A stretch of 64,000 nucleotides of DNA, taken from Pseudomonas sp. BSw22131 (lineage in GTDB: Bacteria; Pseudomonadota; Gammaproteobacteria; Pseudomonadales; Pseudomonadaceae). A program made the translations under genes and the position numbers. The notes under the pieces are model-generated. The model did no database searches. It was given only the letters and a program-made list of their open reading frames with translations, and had not been told where the DNA came from. Below are positions 56,264-64,000 of this stretch, one piece after another; the first letter of the stretch is position 1; each line of letters starts with the position of its first letter. Location of the stretch: assembly GCF_026810445.1 (NCBI RefSeq), contig NZ_CP113949.1, positions 186,001-250,000 on the forward strand, written 5' to 3'.

Positions 56264-56323
56264 GCGTATGTGAGTTGACATACGCTGTGCATGTCGTATT
56301 GTGACTGACATACGCGGCGTATG
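56264..56323. promoter_or_regulatory. Promoter with TetR operators for the 56.4-62.3 kb operon
   Basis: TTGACA (56275-56280), 16-base spacer, TATTGT (56297-56302). Operator 1, CATACGCTGTGCATG (56279-56293), fills the spacer. Operator 2, the perfect palindrome CATACGCGGCGTATG (56309-56323), covers the probable start site. A half-site GCGTATG (56264-56270) lies just upstream and can pair with the following CATACGC. The geometry implies repression by blocking RNA polymerase. The same layout recurs at 63338-63406. Confidence 0.75.
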
Positions 56324-56389
56324 CAATGTGTCTTGGCAGTGTACTGCTCAGGCGCTGAAACGCCTTCATTCAGCACAGGATACTGATCA

Positions 56390-57556
56390 ATGCGTGGGCA
56401 GCGCGACTCCGATATTTCACGCCTCAGCACCAACCAGCGCAAAACCATCGGACTGATTGTCAACCCAGTCGCCGGCATGGGCGGGCGTGTGGGCTTGAAG
56501 GGCACCGATGGTCCTGAGGTTCTGCAGGAAGCGATACGCCGTGGCGCGCGGCCGGTCTCAAGCGAACGGGCTGCTCTCGCGCTCAAGCGTCTGGCGACCT
56601 CGGCCACACCATTTCTATTGATCACCGGCGCTGGGGCGCTGGGCGAAGACATCGCCCGCGCCGCCGGTCTTGAACCTGTCGTCGTCTACCGCCCCTCACC
56701 AGGATCGAGCCGGCCCGAAGACACTCGCAAGGCTGCGCTCGTCATGGCAGACGCCGCCGTCGATCTGTTGCTGTTCGCCGGGGGCGATGGGACTGCGCGT
56801 GATGTGCTGGAAATGGTCAGCGATCGAGTGCCCATCCTCGGTATCCCGACGGGCGTGAAAATGTATTCCGCCGTCTTCGCCACCAATCCCGAGAACGCAG
56901 GGAGCCTCGCGGCACGTGTCATGGCCGGCGAGTCCAAGGTGCGCTTTCGCGAGGCCGAGGTCATGGACATTGATGAGGCCGCCATGCGCACTGATCAGAT
57001 GTCGGCGCGCCTGTATGGCTACGCGCTCAGTCCGCGCGAGCGTCACCTGGTGCAAAACGCCAAGGCCGGTTCCGTCCTCAATGAAAACCTGGCGCTCGAC
57101 GCCGTGGCCCGGCAGGTCGTCCGCCAGATGAAAGTCGGCTGCCTTTACCTGCTGGGGCCCGGCACCACGACACGGCGGGTGATGACCGAACTCGGCCTGC
57201 CGTCGACGCTGCTTGGCGTCGATGCGGTCATGGACGGCGCGCTGATAGGCGCCGACCTCAACGAGCAAGCGTTGATCAGCCTGATGGAAGGCCATGAGAC
57301 ACGGATCATCGTCGGCGTGCTTGGCGGCCATGGCAGCTTGTTCGGACGCGGCAATCAACAGCTCAGCGCCGAGGTGATCCGCCGCACCGGGCGCGAAAAC
57401 ATCATCGTGATCACCTCGATGGACAAGCTCATCTCCCTCGACGCCGGCTGCCTGCGCGTCGACACCGGCGACGCCGAAATCGACGCCATGCTCAGTGGCC
57501 ATATACGCGTGCACACAGGACCCGACCGGTCCGTCTTTTTCAGGGTTCGATCCTGA
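56390..57556 (+). CDS. ATP-NAD kinase family protein (COG3199 type)
   Basis: A 388-residue protein of the COG3199 / PIRSF016907 group of predicted polyphosphate- or ATP-dependent NAD kinases. Family marks are GLIVNPVAGMGGRVGLKGTDG near residue 21 to 41, the kinase motif FAGGDGTARDVLE near 129 (GGDGT), GIPTGVKMYSAVFATNPE near 151, and a C-terminal sugar-binding-like block RIIVGVLGGHGSLFGRGNQQ. The related AcoX is linked to acetoin catabolism. Here the gene heads an operon with PLP enzymes and an acyl-CoA ligase, so it may make NADP(H) for this pathway or phosphorylate a different small molecule. AGGA lies about nine bases before the ATG. The next gene follows after 34 bases. Confidence 0.85.
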   Translation: MRGQRDSDISRLSTNQRKTIGLIVNPVAGMGGRVGLKGTDGPEVLQEAIRRGARPVSSERAALALKRLATSATPFLLITGAGALGEDIARAAGLEPVVVYRPSPGSSRPEDTRKAALVMADAAVDLLLFAGGDGTARDVLEMVSDRVPILGIPTGVKMYSAVFATNPENAGSLAARVMAGESKVRFREAEVMDIDEAAMRTDQMSARLYGYALSPRERHLVQNAKAGSVLNENLALDAVARQVVRQMKVGCLYLLGPGTTTRRVMTELGLPSTLLGVDAVMDGALIGADLNEQALISLMEGHETRIIVGVLGGHGSLFGRGNQQLSAEVIRRTGRENIIVITSMDKLISLDAGCLRVDTGDAEIDAMLSGHIRVHTGPDRSVFFRVRS

Positions 57557-57590
57557 TCATTTGTTCCATCCGAAAAACGAGGATAACCCC

Positions 57591-58994
57591 ATGAGTAATC
57601 ATGTTGCCCACCCCTACATGGCGAACTCCGTTCCCGCCCTCAAGCAGGAGATGCTCGATTCAATCGGCGTCGCCAGCATCGAGGAACTGTTCCAGCAAAT
57701 TCCCGAAGGCCATCGCCTGCAACGTCCGATCAACCTGCCGCCGGCACTCAACGAGAGCGAGCTGCGTCGGCACCTGGTCAGTACGCTATCGAAGAACAAA
57801 ACGTGCGAGCAAAATCTCAACTTTCTGGGCGCCGGCTGTTGGCAGCACCACGTTCCGGCGGCGTGCGACGAGGTTGTGCGCCGCAACGAGTGGCTGACGT
57901 CGGTGTTCGGCGAGCCAAGCTCCGATCATGGGCGCAACCAGGCCTGGTTTGAGTTCTGCAGTCAGCTCGGCGAGTTGCTGAACATGGACCTGGTGGGCCT
58001 GCCGGTGCGCAGTTGGGGCTGCGCCGCGGGCCACGCCATTCGCATGGCCACACGCATCACCGGGCGCAACGAAGTGGCGGTGGTCCGCGCCATCGACCCG
58101 GAGCGGCTTTCGATCATTCGCAACTACTGCGAACCGGTCGACATGCCGAGCCACATTGTCGTACGCCTCGTCGACTATGATCCGGCAACCGGCTTGCTCG
58201 ACCTTGATCACCTTCGCGCCTCGATCGGCGAGCAAACGGCTGCCGTGTATTTCGAAACCCCGTCCTACTTCGGGGTGATCGAACAACAAGGTGCCGAGAT
58301 TGCGGCGATTGCCCATGCGGTGGGCGCGGAAGTGATCGTCGGCGTCGACCCTATCTCCTTGGGCGTGCTGGCGGCACCGATCGATTTCGGCGCCGACATC
58401 GTGGTCGGTACCACGCAGCCGCTCGGCGTACACATGAATTGCGGCGGCGGCGTCAGCGGCTTCATTGCGACCCGCGACGAAGAACTCTACGCCCACCAGT
58501 ACCCGACGCTGTTCATCAGCATCGGCGAGACCACCAAGCCTGGTGAATATGGTTTTGGCCTGAGCCTGTTCGAGCAATCTTCATACGGCTTGCGTGACAA
58601 GGGAAACGATTGGACCGGGCACTCGGTGTACATGTGGGCCATCGCCAATGCCGTGTACATGGCAATGATGGGCCCCCAAGGCTTTGAAGACGTGGGCAAT
58701 GTCATCCTGCAGCGGGCTCACTATGCCACGAGGCTGCTGGCTGAGATTCCAGGCGTGCGTGTGACGTTTCCAAGCGGTTTCTTCAAGGAATTCGTGGTGA
58801 ATTTCGACGCGACCGGACTCAGTGTGAAGGACATCAACAAGCGGCTTCTCGCTCTCGGGATCTTCGGCGGCAAAGACTTGACACAGGACTTCCCGGAGCT
58901 GGGCGCCAGCGCCCTTTACTGCGTCACCGAGATTCACACCCAGGCAGACCTTGAGCGTCTGACCGCTGCATTCAAAAAGGTAATCGCACAATGA
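57591..58994 (+). CDS. GcvPA-like PLP-fold protein (divergent glycine decarboxylase subunit 1 homologue)
   Basis: A 467-residue fold-type I PLP-family protein related to the alpha half of split P-protein (GcvPA). Family-like marks are NLNFLGAGCWQHHVPAACD near residue 75 (FLGAG...H..PA), then the long alternating domain VYFETPSYFGVIE, and FSIGET/GLRDKGNDW-like C-terminal blocks. The region that in true GcvPA reads EISQGxLQAxFEYQT is altered here (SDHGRNQAWFEFCSQL). True GcvPA carries no PLP lysine, and none is evident here. GAGGA lies nine bases before the ATG at 57591. Its stop overlaps the next start (ATGA), so the two subunits are translationally coupled. The substrate is unlikely to be glycine for ordinary C1 metabolism because no gcvH or gcvT is near. 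Confidence 0.82.
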   Translation: MSNHVAHPYMANSVPALKQEMLDSIGVASIEELFQQIPEGHRLQRPINLPPALNESELRRHLVSTLSKNKTCEQNLNFLGAGCWQHHVPAACDEVVRRNEWLTSVFGEPSSDHGRNQAWFEFCSQLGELLNMDLVGLPVRSWGCAAGHAIRMATRITGRNEVAVVRAIDPERLSIIRNYCEPVDMPSHIVVRLVDYDPATGLLDLDHLRASIGEQTAAVYFETPSYFGVIEQQGAEIAAIAHAVGAEVIVGVDPISLGVLAAPIDFGADIVVGTTQPLGVHMNCGGGVSGFIATRDEELYAHQYPTLFISIGETTKPGEYGFGLSLFEQSSYGLRDKGNDWTGHSVYMWAIANAVYMAMMGPQGFEDVGNVILQRAHYATRLLAEIPGVRVTFPSGFFKEFVVNFDATGLSVKDINKRLLALGIFGGKDLTQDFPELGASALYCVTEIHTQADLERLTAAFKKVIAQ

Positions 58995-60547
58995 ACACAA
59001 CACTCAAGGAATACCACGCCCCCGTCTGGAGCGAACCGGTCATTCTGGAGATGGGCTATCCTGGCCGTCGCGGCGTGATTTTTTCTGACGTGGAAGCCGA
59101 GGTGCAAGCCGCTGTCGGCAGTGCCGACGGCTTGATTCCCGCAAATATGCGCCGCACGCGCAAACCGGCGTTGCCGGAAATGTCCGAGCCCGAGGTGCTT
59201 TACCACTACCTGCGTTTGTCGCAACAGACCCTGGGCATGATGAACATCAGCCTGTTCGGCACCTGCACCATGAAGTACAACGCGCAGATCAACGAGGCGA
59301 TGGCTTGGCGCCCGGAAATCACTCACGTACATCCGTATCAGGACGAAGATACCCTGCAAGGCGCGCTGGAAGTGGTGCATGGAATGGACACGATCCTGCG
59401 TGAATTGTCCGGGATGGATCAGTTCATCTTCCAGGCTGGAGGCGGTGCCGACGCGGCTTACACCAACTGCGCCGTGACCCGTGCCTATCACGCGTCCCGT
59501 GGCGAACTGGCGCAGCGTGACGAAATCATCACCACGATCCAAACTCACCCGAGCAGTGCGGCGACCGCCGCTGCAGCCGGGTTCAAAGTGATCACGTTGA
59601 TGATCGAGGATAACGGTTACCCGTCCCTCGAATCCCTCAAAGCCGCCGTGTCTAATCGCACCGCCGCGTTGATGGTGAACAACCCCGATGACATGGGCGT
59701 CTACAACCCGGAAATCCGCGAGTGGGTGCAGGTGGTGCACGAGGCGGGTGGTCTGTGCTTCTACGACCACGCCAATTTCAACGGTGCGATGACCAAGATT
59801 CGGGCACGCGAACTCGGTTTCGATGCGTGCATGTTCATGTTGCATAAGACGTTTGGCGCACCAAAAAGTGGAGTCGGCGGCCCGGCGGTGGGGGCTTATG
59901 GGTGTTCGGCGGAACTCGCGCCGTTCCTGCCTGCACCGGTGGTGGCGTTCGACGGTGAGCGCTACAGCCTGGATTACGATCGTCCGCAGAGCGCCGGCAA
60001 GATCCGTGAGTTCTGGGGCAACGTTCCGGTGATTCTGAAGGCCTATGCCTGGTCGCGCGCCATGGGTGCGCAAGGCATGGCCGAAGCGTCCGATATCTCG
60101 GTTCTGGCCAACAACTACATGGAAAAAGGTTTACTGGCGATACGCGGCGTCACCCGTTCCCACCCCGAGGCCACCAGCCCGCGGATGGAGATGACGCGCT
60201 ATAGCCTTGAGCAACTCAAGGAGGACACCGGGGTCGACGTCCACGACGTGCAGAATCGCATGAGCGATTTCGGCATTGATCCGATGTGGAGCAGCCATCA
60301 CCCGTGGCTGGTGCCGGAGCCTTTCACGCCCGAGGCGGGCGAGATGTATGGCAAGGAGGCGCTGGATACCTGGATCGCCGTGCTCGCGCACATTTCCGAC
60401 GAGGCCTACTCGAACCCGGAGATCGTCAAGACCTCGCCGCATAACCAAGCGATTCACCGGATGAAAAGCGCGCCACTGGAAGACCCGCAACACTGGGCCA
60501 TGACCTGGCGCTCATTTTTGCGCAAAAACAGCAAGCAGACTGCCTGA
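58991..60547 (+). CDS. GcvPB-like PLP enzyme (divergent glycine decarboxylase subunit 2 homologue)
   Basis: A 518-residue partner of the GcvPA-like protein. Family marks are GYPGRRGVIF near residue 22, LPEMSEPEVLYHYLRLSQQ near 61, GTCTMKYNAQINEAM (GSCTMKYNP in GcvPB), the PLP-pyridine Asp in FYDHANFNGAM (D259), and the Schiff-base Lys in LHKTFGAPKSG (K286). The Gly-rich loop after the lysine, GGGGPG in GcvPB, is KSGVGGPAVG here, and the His/Gly substrate-site positions differ. It probably decarboxylates or otherwise activates an amino acid other than, or in addition to, glycine. Coupled to the upstream gene by a 4-base overlap. Confidence 0.85.
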   Translation: MNTTLKEYHAPVWSEPVILEMGYPGRRGVIFSDVEAEVQAAVGSADGLIPANMRRTRKPALPEMSEPEVLYHYLRLSQQTLGMMNISLFGTCTMKYNAQINEAMAWRPEITHVHPYQDEDTLQGALEVVHGMDTILRELSGMDQFIFQAGGGADAAYTNCAVTRAYHASRGELAQRDEIITTIQTHPSSAATAAAAGFKVITLMIEDNGYPSLESLKAAVSNRTAALMVNNPDDMGVYNPEIREWVQVVHEAGGLCFYDHANFNGAMTKIRARELGFDACMFMLHKTFGAPKSGVGGPAVGAYGCSAELAPFLPAPVVAFDGERYSLDYDRPQSAGKIREFWGNVPVILKAYAWSRAMGAQGMAEASDISVLANNYMEKGLLAIRGVTRSHPEATSPRMEMTRYSLEQLKEDTGVDVHDVQNRMSDFGIDPMWSSHHPWLVPEPFTPEAGEMYGKEALDTWIAVLAHISDEAYSNPEIVKTSPHNQAIHRMKSAPLEDPQHWAMTWRSFLRKNSKQTA

Positions 60548-60670
60548 GCCGTTGCAGCGTCCCCGTGGATAAGGCGGGGACGTTATCGAAACCTGATCAG
60601 AGCTAACAATCAGCCATCGGAGGTTGCCAGCATCGCTACACGGCTGGCCGCTTCCCCACAGGAAAACGTC

Positions 60671-62293
60671 ATGTCGATTTTCGAAACGGGCCTGGCGCCC
60701 TCGTCAGTTAACCATATTGCCCTCTCGCCGCTGAGCTTCATCGAGCGTACGGCCTCTGTCTACGGCGAGTATCCGGCGGTGATCCACGGCGCTGTACGGC
60801 GCAACTGGCAACAAACCTATGAACGCTGTCGACGCCTGGCAAGCGCGCTCAGTGGGCGAGGTATTGGCAAGGGCGATACGGTGGCGGTCATGCTGCCCAA
60901 CATCCCGGCGATGCTCGAAGCGCACTTCGGTGTGCCGATGATCGGCGCGGTGCTCAATACCCTGAATATACGCCTGGATGCGCAGGCCATTGCCTTCATG
61001 CTGGAACACGGCGAGGCCAAGGTGTTGATCACCGACCGTGAGTTCCACGCGGTGATCCTTGAGGCTTTGAGTGGGCTTTCCAATCCGCCGCTGGTGGTGG
61101 ATGTGAACGATCCGGAGTACGGCGAAGGCAGTGCCGTCAGCGCACTGGACTACGAAGCGTTCCTCCTTGAAGGCGACCCGCAGTTTGCCTGGCAATGGCC
61201 CGAGGACGAGTGGCAAGCCATCTCCCTCAACTACACCTCCGGTACTACCGGCAACCCCAAGGGCGTGATTTATCACCACCGTGGCGCTTACCTCAATTCC
61301 TTGGGTAATCAGATGACTTGGGCCATGGGCAACCATCCGGTTTATCTGTGGACCTTACCGATGTTCCACTGCAATGGCTGGTGCTATCCGTGGACCGTCA
61401 CCGCGTTGGCCGGCACGCATGTGTTCCTGCGTCGGGTCGATCCGCAAAAAATCCTTACACTGATTCACGAGCATCGGGTCAGCCATCTGTGCGGTGCGCC
61501 CATCGTCCTCAACGCGCTGGTCAACCTGCCGGATTCGGCCAAGACCGCCATCGATCATCCGGTCAGCGCCATGGTGGCCGGCGCGGCGCCACCGGCCAAG
61601 GTGATTGGCGCGGTCGAGGAAATGGGCATCAAGATCACCCACGTTTATGGCCTGACCGAGGTTTACGGTCCGGTGACGGTTTGCGCCTGGCACGCGCAGT
61701 GGGATGAACAGCCGCTGAACGAGCGAGCGAAGATCAAGTCACGCCAGGGCGTACGCTACCCGACCCTCGAAGGGCTGATGGTCGCCGACCCGCGAACCCT
61801 GGAACCCGTGCCTTGCGACGGCACCAGCCTGGGTGAGATTTTCATGCGCGGTAATACGGTAATGAAGGGCTATCTGAAAAACGCCGAAGCCACGGCCGAA
61901 GCCTTCAAGGGCGGCTGGCTTCATACCGGCGACCTGGCGGTTCGACACCCCGACGGCTATGTCGAAATCAAGGATCGCCTCAAGGACATCATCATCTCCG
62001 GTGGCGAGAACATTTCCACCATCGAAGTTGAAGACGTCCTCTATCGCCATCCGGCGGTCCTGGAAGCGGCAGTGGTTGCGCGCCCGGATGACAAATGGGG
62101 CGAAACACCCTGCGCGTTTATCACGCTTAAAGTCGGGCATGAGGACACGCGAGAGGCTGACGTCATTCAGTTCTGCCGTGAGCATCTGGCGGGTTTTAAG
62201 CTGCCCAAAACCGTGGTGTTCGGCGAGCTGCCGAAAACCTCGACGGGCAAGATCCAGAAGTATTTGCTGCGCGATACGGCCAAGGCACTCTGA
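60671..62293 (+). CDS. Acyl-CoA ligase (class I adenylate-forming, DmdB/fatty-acyl-CoA synthetase-like)
   Basis: A 540-residue enzyme that should activate a carboxylic acid with ATP and CoA. The P-loop is YTSGTTGNPKGVIYHHRG (188-198), followed by the A5 motif HVYGLTEVYGP, the A7/A8 motifs GWLHTGDLAVRHPDGYVEI, then KDRLKDIIISGGENIS, and the catalytic C-terminal Lys in LPKTSTGKIQKYLL. The sequence sits with the medium-chain/3-methylmercaptopropionyl-CoA ligase-like (DmdB) branch, but its acid is not predictable. It lies 123 bases downstream of the GcvPB-like gene, with AGGA eight bases before the ATG, and is the last gene of the operon. Confidence 0.88.
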   Translation: MSIFETGLAPSSVNHIALSPLSFIERTASVYGEYPAVIHGAVRRNWQQTYERCRRLASALSGRGIGKGDTVAVMLPNIPAMLEAHFGVPMIGAVLNTLNIRLDAQAIAFMLEHGEAKVLITDREFHAVILEALSGLSNPPLVVDVNDPEYGEGSAVSALDYEAFLLEGDPQFAWQWPEDEWQAISLNYTSGTTGNPKGVIYHHRGAYLNSLGNQMTWAMGNHPVYLWTLPMFHCNGWCYPWTVTALAGTHVFLRRVDPQKILTLIHEHRVSHLCGAPIVLNALVNLPDSAKTAIDHPVSAMVAGAAPPAKVIGAVEEMGIKITHVYGLTEVYGPVTVCAWHAQWDEQPLNERAKIKSRQGVRYPTLEGLMVADPRTLEPVPCDGTSLGEIFMRGNTVMKGYLKNAEATAEAFKGGWLHTGDLAVRHPDGYVEIKDRLKDIIISGGENISTIEVEDVLYRHPAVLEAAVVARPDDKWGETPCAFITLKVGHEDTREADVIQFCREHLAGFKLPKTVVFGELPKTSTGKIQKYLLRDTAKAL

Positions 62294-62826
62294 AAAGAGC
62301 GCCCCTTGGAATCACCTGCGTGGATCGTATGTTGCCCATCGCCGGAATCGGCCCACGCCGGTATGGCAACGGAGCAGGGCTGGGGACATGCCGGCTCGGC
62401 TCTCAGGGTTCCCCGAGTGTCCGGAACATCCCGCTATCGTTCAGCCGCAATCAGGTGATACTGCTTGTGGACCTTGTCGTGGTCGGGCGGGGGAGGTCGA
62501 TAATTCGCAGGGTTCATTGGACTGCGTAGCGTCAGGCGCGCCGGCATCCTCTTGCAACAAGGTATCGCAGGCAAAAAAATCGGCGGGTCGGCAATGCTTC
62601 TCGAGAGCAGCATTGTCGAGATGGAAGGGATATGTTCTGAAAAAAGGCATCTGTGGCCTCCGGTGCAATCCCGATGGCGGGCTGATAAACAGGGGCGGAA
62701 AATCAGCAGTTGATTGAACCGTTCGCCGCAATCCATTCGATTGATTGACGACTGAGGACAGCGATCAACAATCAACGGGCTGCAGCAAAGGGCTTGGGGA
62801 CCTTTTGGACCCGCAGGTCTGGCTGA
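62294..62826. other. 533-base stretch without a recognised gene between the ligase and the NTF2-like gene
   Basis: The two flanking genes converge here. Open frames of 100-110 codons exist on the minus strand (about 62434-62775), but they are Pro/Arg/Ser-rich, overlap one another and resemble no known family. No clear terminator was found. The composition is more even than the operon, so it may be the scar of an older rearrangement. Confidence 0.4.
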
Positions 62827-63264
62827 TTACAGCCGCGCTGCTTTCTGCGGTTCGCCGCCGCCCCAATACAGCCAGGTCCAATCGTCAGCATTGCGCTGAA
62901 AGACTCCGGTCGCCACATATTGGACGATCGTTGGCTCTTCGTTTTCAAGCGTGTGGCCGTCGATGCGAATCTGTGCCCAGGCAATGTCTCCGCGCATCCA
63001 GGACACCACGAGACGTGGTTCCCAGCGGATGTTCAAGGTGGTCACCCAAGTCACTCCATTCTGCACTGCCTCGGCGCCCATGAAGTACTCGTCCAGGCCG
63101 GAGCCGGCGATCGCGACGTCCGGATCGGCGAAGTACTTGGCGACGTCCGAGCCAGTGGTGGAAAACCCCTGCAGAACCTTCTTGATAAACGCATTGAGAG
63201 ATTCCCGGGTTGCCGGGTCGGTAATCATGGACGGCGACTGGTATCCCGCGAGGCTGTCGATCAT
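62827..63264 (-). CDS. SnoaL/NTF2-like protein in the TetR regulon
   Basis: A 145-residue single-domain protein of the NTF2/SnoaL-like superfamily. It has an N-terminal helix pair (ATRESLNAFIKKVLQGFS), a core DVAKYFADPDVAIAGSG, the strand pair RLVVSWMRGDIAWAQIRI, and a C-terminal strand DWTWLYWGGGE. Such domains act as small-molecule isomerases, hydrolases or binding proteins. AGGAG lies five bases before the ATG. Upstream it carries the same operator-promoter layout as the 56.4 kb operon, so it probably acts in the same pathway although encoded on the other strand. Confidence 0.8.
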   Translation of the reverse strand: MIDSLAGYQSPSMITDPATRESLNAFIKKVLQGFSTTGSDVAKYFADPDVAIAGSGLDEYFMGAEAVQNGVTWVTTLNIRWEPRLVVSWMRGDIAWAQIRIDGHTLENEEPTIVQYVATGVFQRNADDWTWLYWGGGEPQKAARL

Positions 63265-63337
63265 AAATACTCCTGATTGCTTGCGCGTTGGGTGGGTTGT
63301 CTTCGGTTGAAGATATCTGTCCGTGCGCCAGGCAATT

Positions 63338-63406
63338 CATACGCGGCGTATGTGTTTATATTATTTGGCATACGCTCCGCATGTCAAGTTGCATGCATGC
63401 CGTATG
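63338..63406. promoter_or_regulatory. TetR-type operators and promoter of the NTF2-like gene
   Basis: On the minus strand: TTGACA (63382-63387), 18-base spacer, TAATAT (63358-63363). The operator CATGCGGAGCGTATG (63369-63383) fills the spacer, and CATACGCCGCGTATG (63338-63352, identical to the 56309 palindrome read on the other strand) sits just past the -10. A third, weaker site lies upstream (63392-63406). Distances between operator centres (31 bases) are nearly the same as at 56.3 kb (30 bases). Confidence 0.75.
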
Positions 63407-63534
63407 TCCCTGCATAAGCCGCAGCAGGGGAAGGTTGGGAGTGGGGGGGCAACGTGTTCAGAACCAGTGGAGGGTTGGACGCGAACAGTCTTGAAATGAC
63501 AAAAAAGCATCCAGCAGCTTGAACGTGAACTGCT

Positions 63535-63690
63535 GTGCTATGCCTTGAGTGCGATCGAACGGCAAGACGCTGGGCAACAGCCCAGCGCACGCCCCTCTAC
63601 ATCGAGGATATTTACAGCCGCAAGGCCATGGGTTGTGAGGTTTACGAAGGCCTTCTGCGCTCAGCTAAGAAATTCAGGACATCGCTGGTC
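63535..63690 (+). pseudogene. IS-type DDE transposase fragment
   Basis: The frame contains TPLYIEDIYSRKAMGCEVYE, which matches the integrase-core pattern (YLxxIxDxYSRKxVGWEVYE) of IS3-type OrfB transposases. Only about 40 residues are left, without the rest of the DDE domain or inverted repeats, so it is a dead remnant. It marks past IS activity beside the TetR module. Confidence 0.65.
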
Positions 63691-64000
63691 AGTTTTCCTC
63701 CGACACTGGCTCGTCGCCAGATGCTTCGATAAGTGCCTGAGCGCTGGCCATATTGGTTTCCAGTTCGTCCAGGGCTTCTTGGTGTTCCTCTCCCCAGCGA
63801 TAAAGCATTTCCACTGCTTCGGCGAAAGTTTTGCCAAGCGGCGTTAATGCGTATTCCACCTTGGGTGGCACCACGCTATGAACGTGGCGCGTTACCAGTC
63901 CTCGCGCCTCCACGTCGCGCAGTGTCTGCACCAGCATTTTCTTGGAAATACCGGGCAACGCCCTCTGTAATTGCCCAGTGCGACAACGTCCACCCGGCCA
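63689..64000 (-). CDS. HxlR-family regulator, N-terminus beyond the window edge
   Basis: The frame is open from the window end to a stop at 63689 (about 103 residues visible). It reads GQLQRALPGISKKMLVQTLR, then RDVEARGLVTRHVHSVVPPK and VEYALTPLGKTFAEAVEML, the winged-helix core of HxlR regulators. The N-terminal Cys region that senses the signal in many HxlR proteins lies outside. The C-terminus (EEHQEALDELETNMASAQAL) is acidic and helical. Confidence 0.88.
   Translation of the reverse strand, partial: WPGGRCRTGQLQRALPGISKKMLVQTLRDVEARGLVTRHVHSVVPPKVEYALTPLGKTFAEAVEMLYRWGEEHQEALDELETNMASAQALIEASGDEPVSEEN

Noticed and set aside
58934..60073. 379-codon minus-strand frame opposite the GcvPB-like gene
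   Set aside because: Antisense shadow with high His/Arg content; the plus-strand gene has the PLP motifs.
57591..60547. Annotation of the PLP pair as ordinary glycine cleavage P-protein
   Set aside because: No gcvH or gcvT nearby, TetR control with acyl-CoA ligase, and changed conserved motifs argue against the housekeeping role.
62434..62775. Open minus-strand frames in the ligase-NTF2 interval
   Set aside because: Pro/Arg/Ser-rich, overlapping each other, no ribosome-binding site or family match; left as non-coding.

Overview
The window is a chromosomal segment of a Pseudomonas, most likely of the P. syringae/P. fluorescens lineage. The evidence is the conserved order argB-algC-dut-coaBC-radC-rpmB-rpmG, the dadR/dadA/ridA/alr block, pauR and kauB/puuC-type polyamine genes, sutA, and many paired REP palindromes of the Pseudomonas type (core GCGGGCAAGCGCGCTCCTACA or its complement). 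Most of the sequence is GC-rich, densely coding and ordinary for the genus. No rRNA, tRNA or CRISPR array was seen.

Layout. 0-3.6 kb: the 3' end of an unknown coiled-coil gene, then a 1,164-residue dermonecrotic/polymorphic toxin-like protein with a ParB-like C-terminus. 3.8-12.5 kb: core housekeeping (argB, algC, dut, coaBC, radC, a peptide-binding protein, rpmB, rpmG). 12.5-28.4 kb: amino acid and polyamine metabolism (cupin, aldehyde dehydrogenase, gamma-glutamylputrescine oxidase-like protein, MocR regulator, dadR/dadA/ridA/alr, pauR, cytochrome c5, acetyl-CoA hydrolase family). 28.7-41.5 kb: a sulfide-detoxification-type pair, xpt, rep, a GGDEF/EAL protein, a MATE pump, a LysR regulator, a chemoreceptor and comM.

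41.5-49.9 kb is a mosaic accessory region inserted between comM and ubiK. It holds an intact three-gene ABC-2 transporter whose fourth gene is a wrecked NRPS/SbnB fusion, a second diverged copy of the comM 5' end, a frameshifted higB and an N-terminal piece of higA, an AT-rich LysR / amino-acid-hydroxylase-like / EamA-exporter cassette, broken P-loop kinase fragments, and a C-terminal piece of higA. Core genes resume with ubiK, then glnK-amtB behind a good sigma-54 promoter with NtrC-type sites, yjbQ and sutA.

53.6-64 kb is a second accessory region: an orphan TniQ-like gene with 20-bp-period repeats in front, an orphan HipB-like regulator, and the most interesting module of the window (55.6-63.4 kb). 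A TetR gene faces an operon of a COG3199-type ATP-NAD-kinase homologue, two PLP proteins related to the split glycine decarboxylase (GcvPA/GcvPB) but altered in conserved motifs and lacking GcvH/GcvT, and an acyl-CoA ligase. A distant, oppositely oriented SnoaL/NTF2-like gene carries the same operator-promoter architecture, including an identical 15-bp palindrome (CATACGCGGCGTATG). It is therefore probably part of the same regulon. I do not recognise this as a described pathway. The window ends in an IS remnant and a truncated HxlR regulator.
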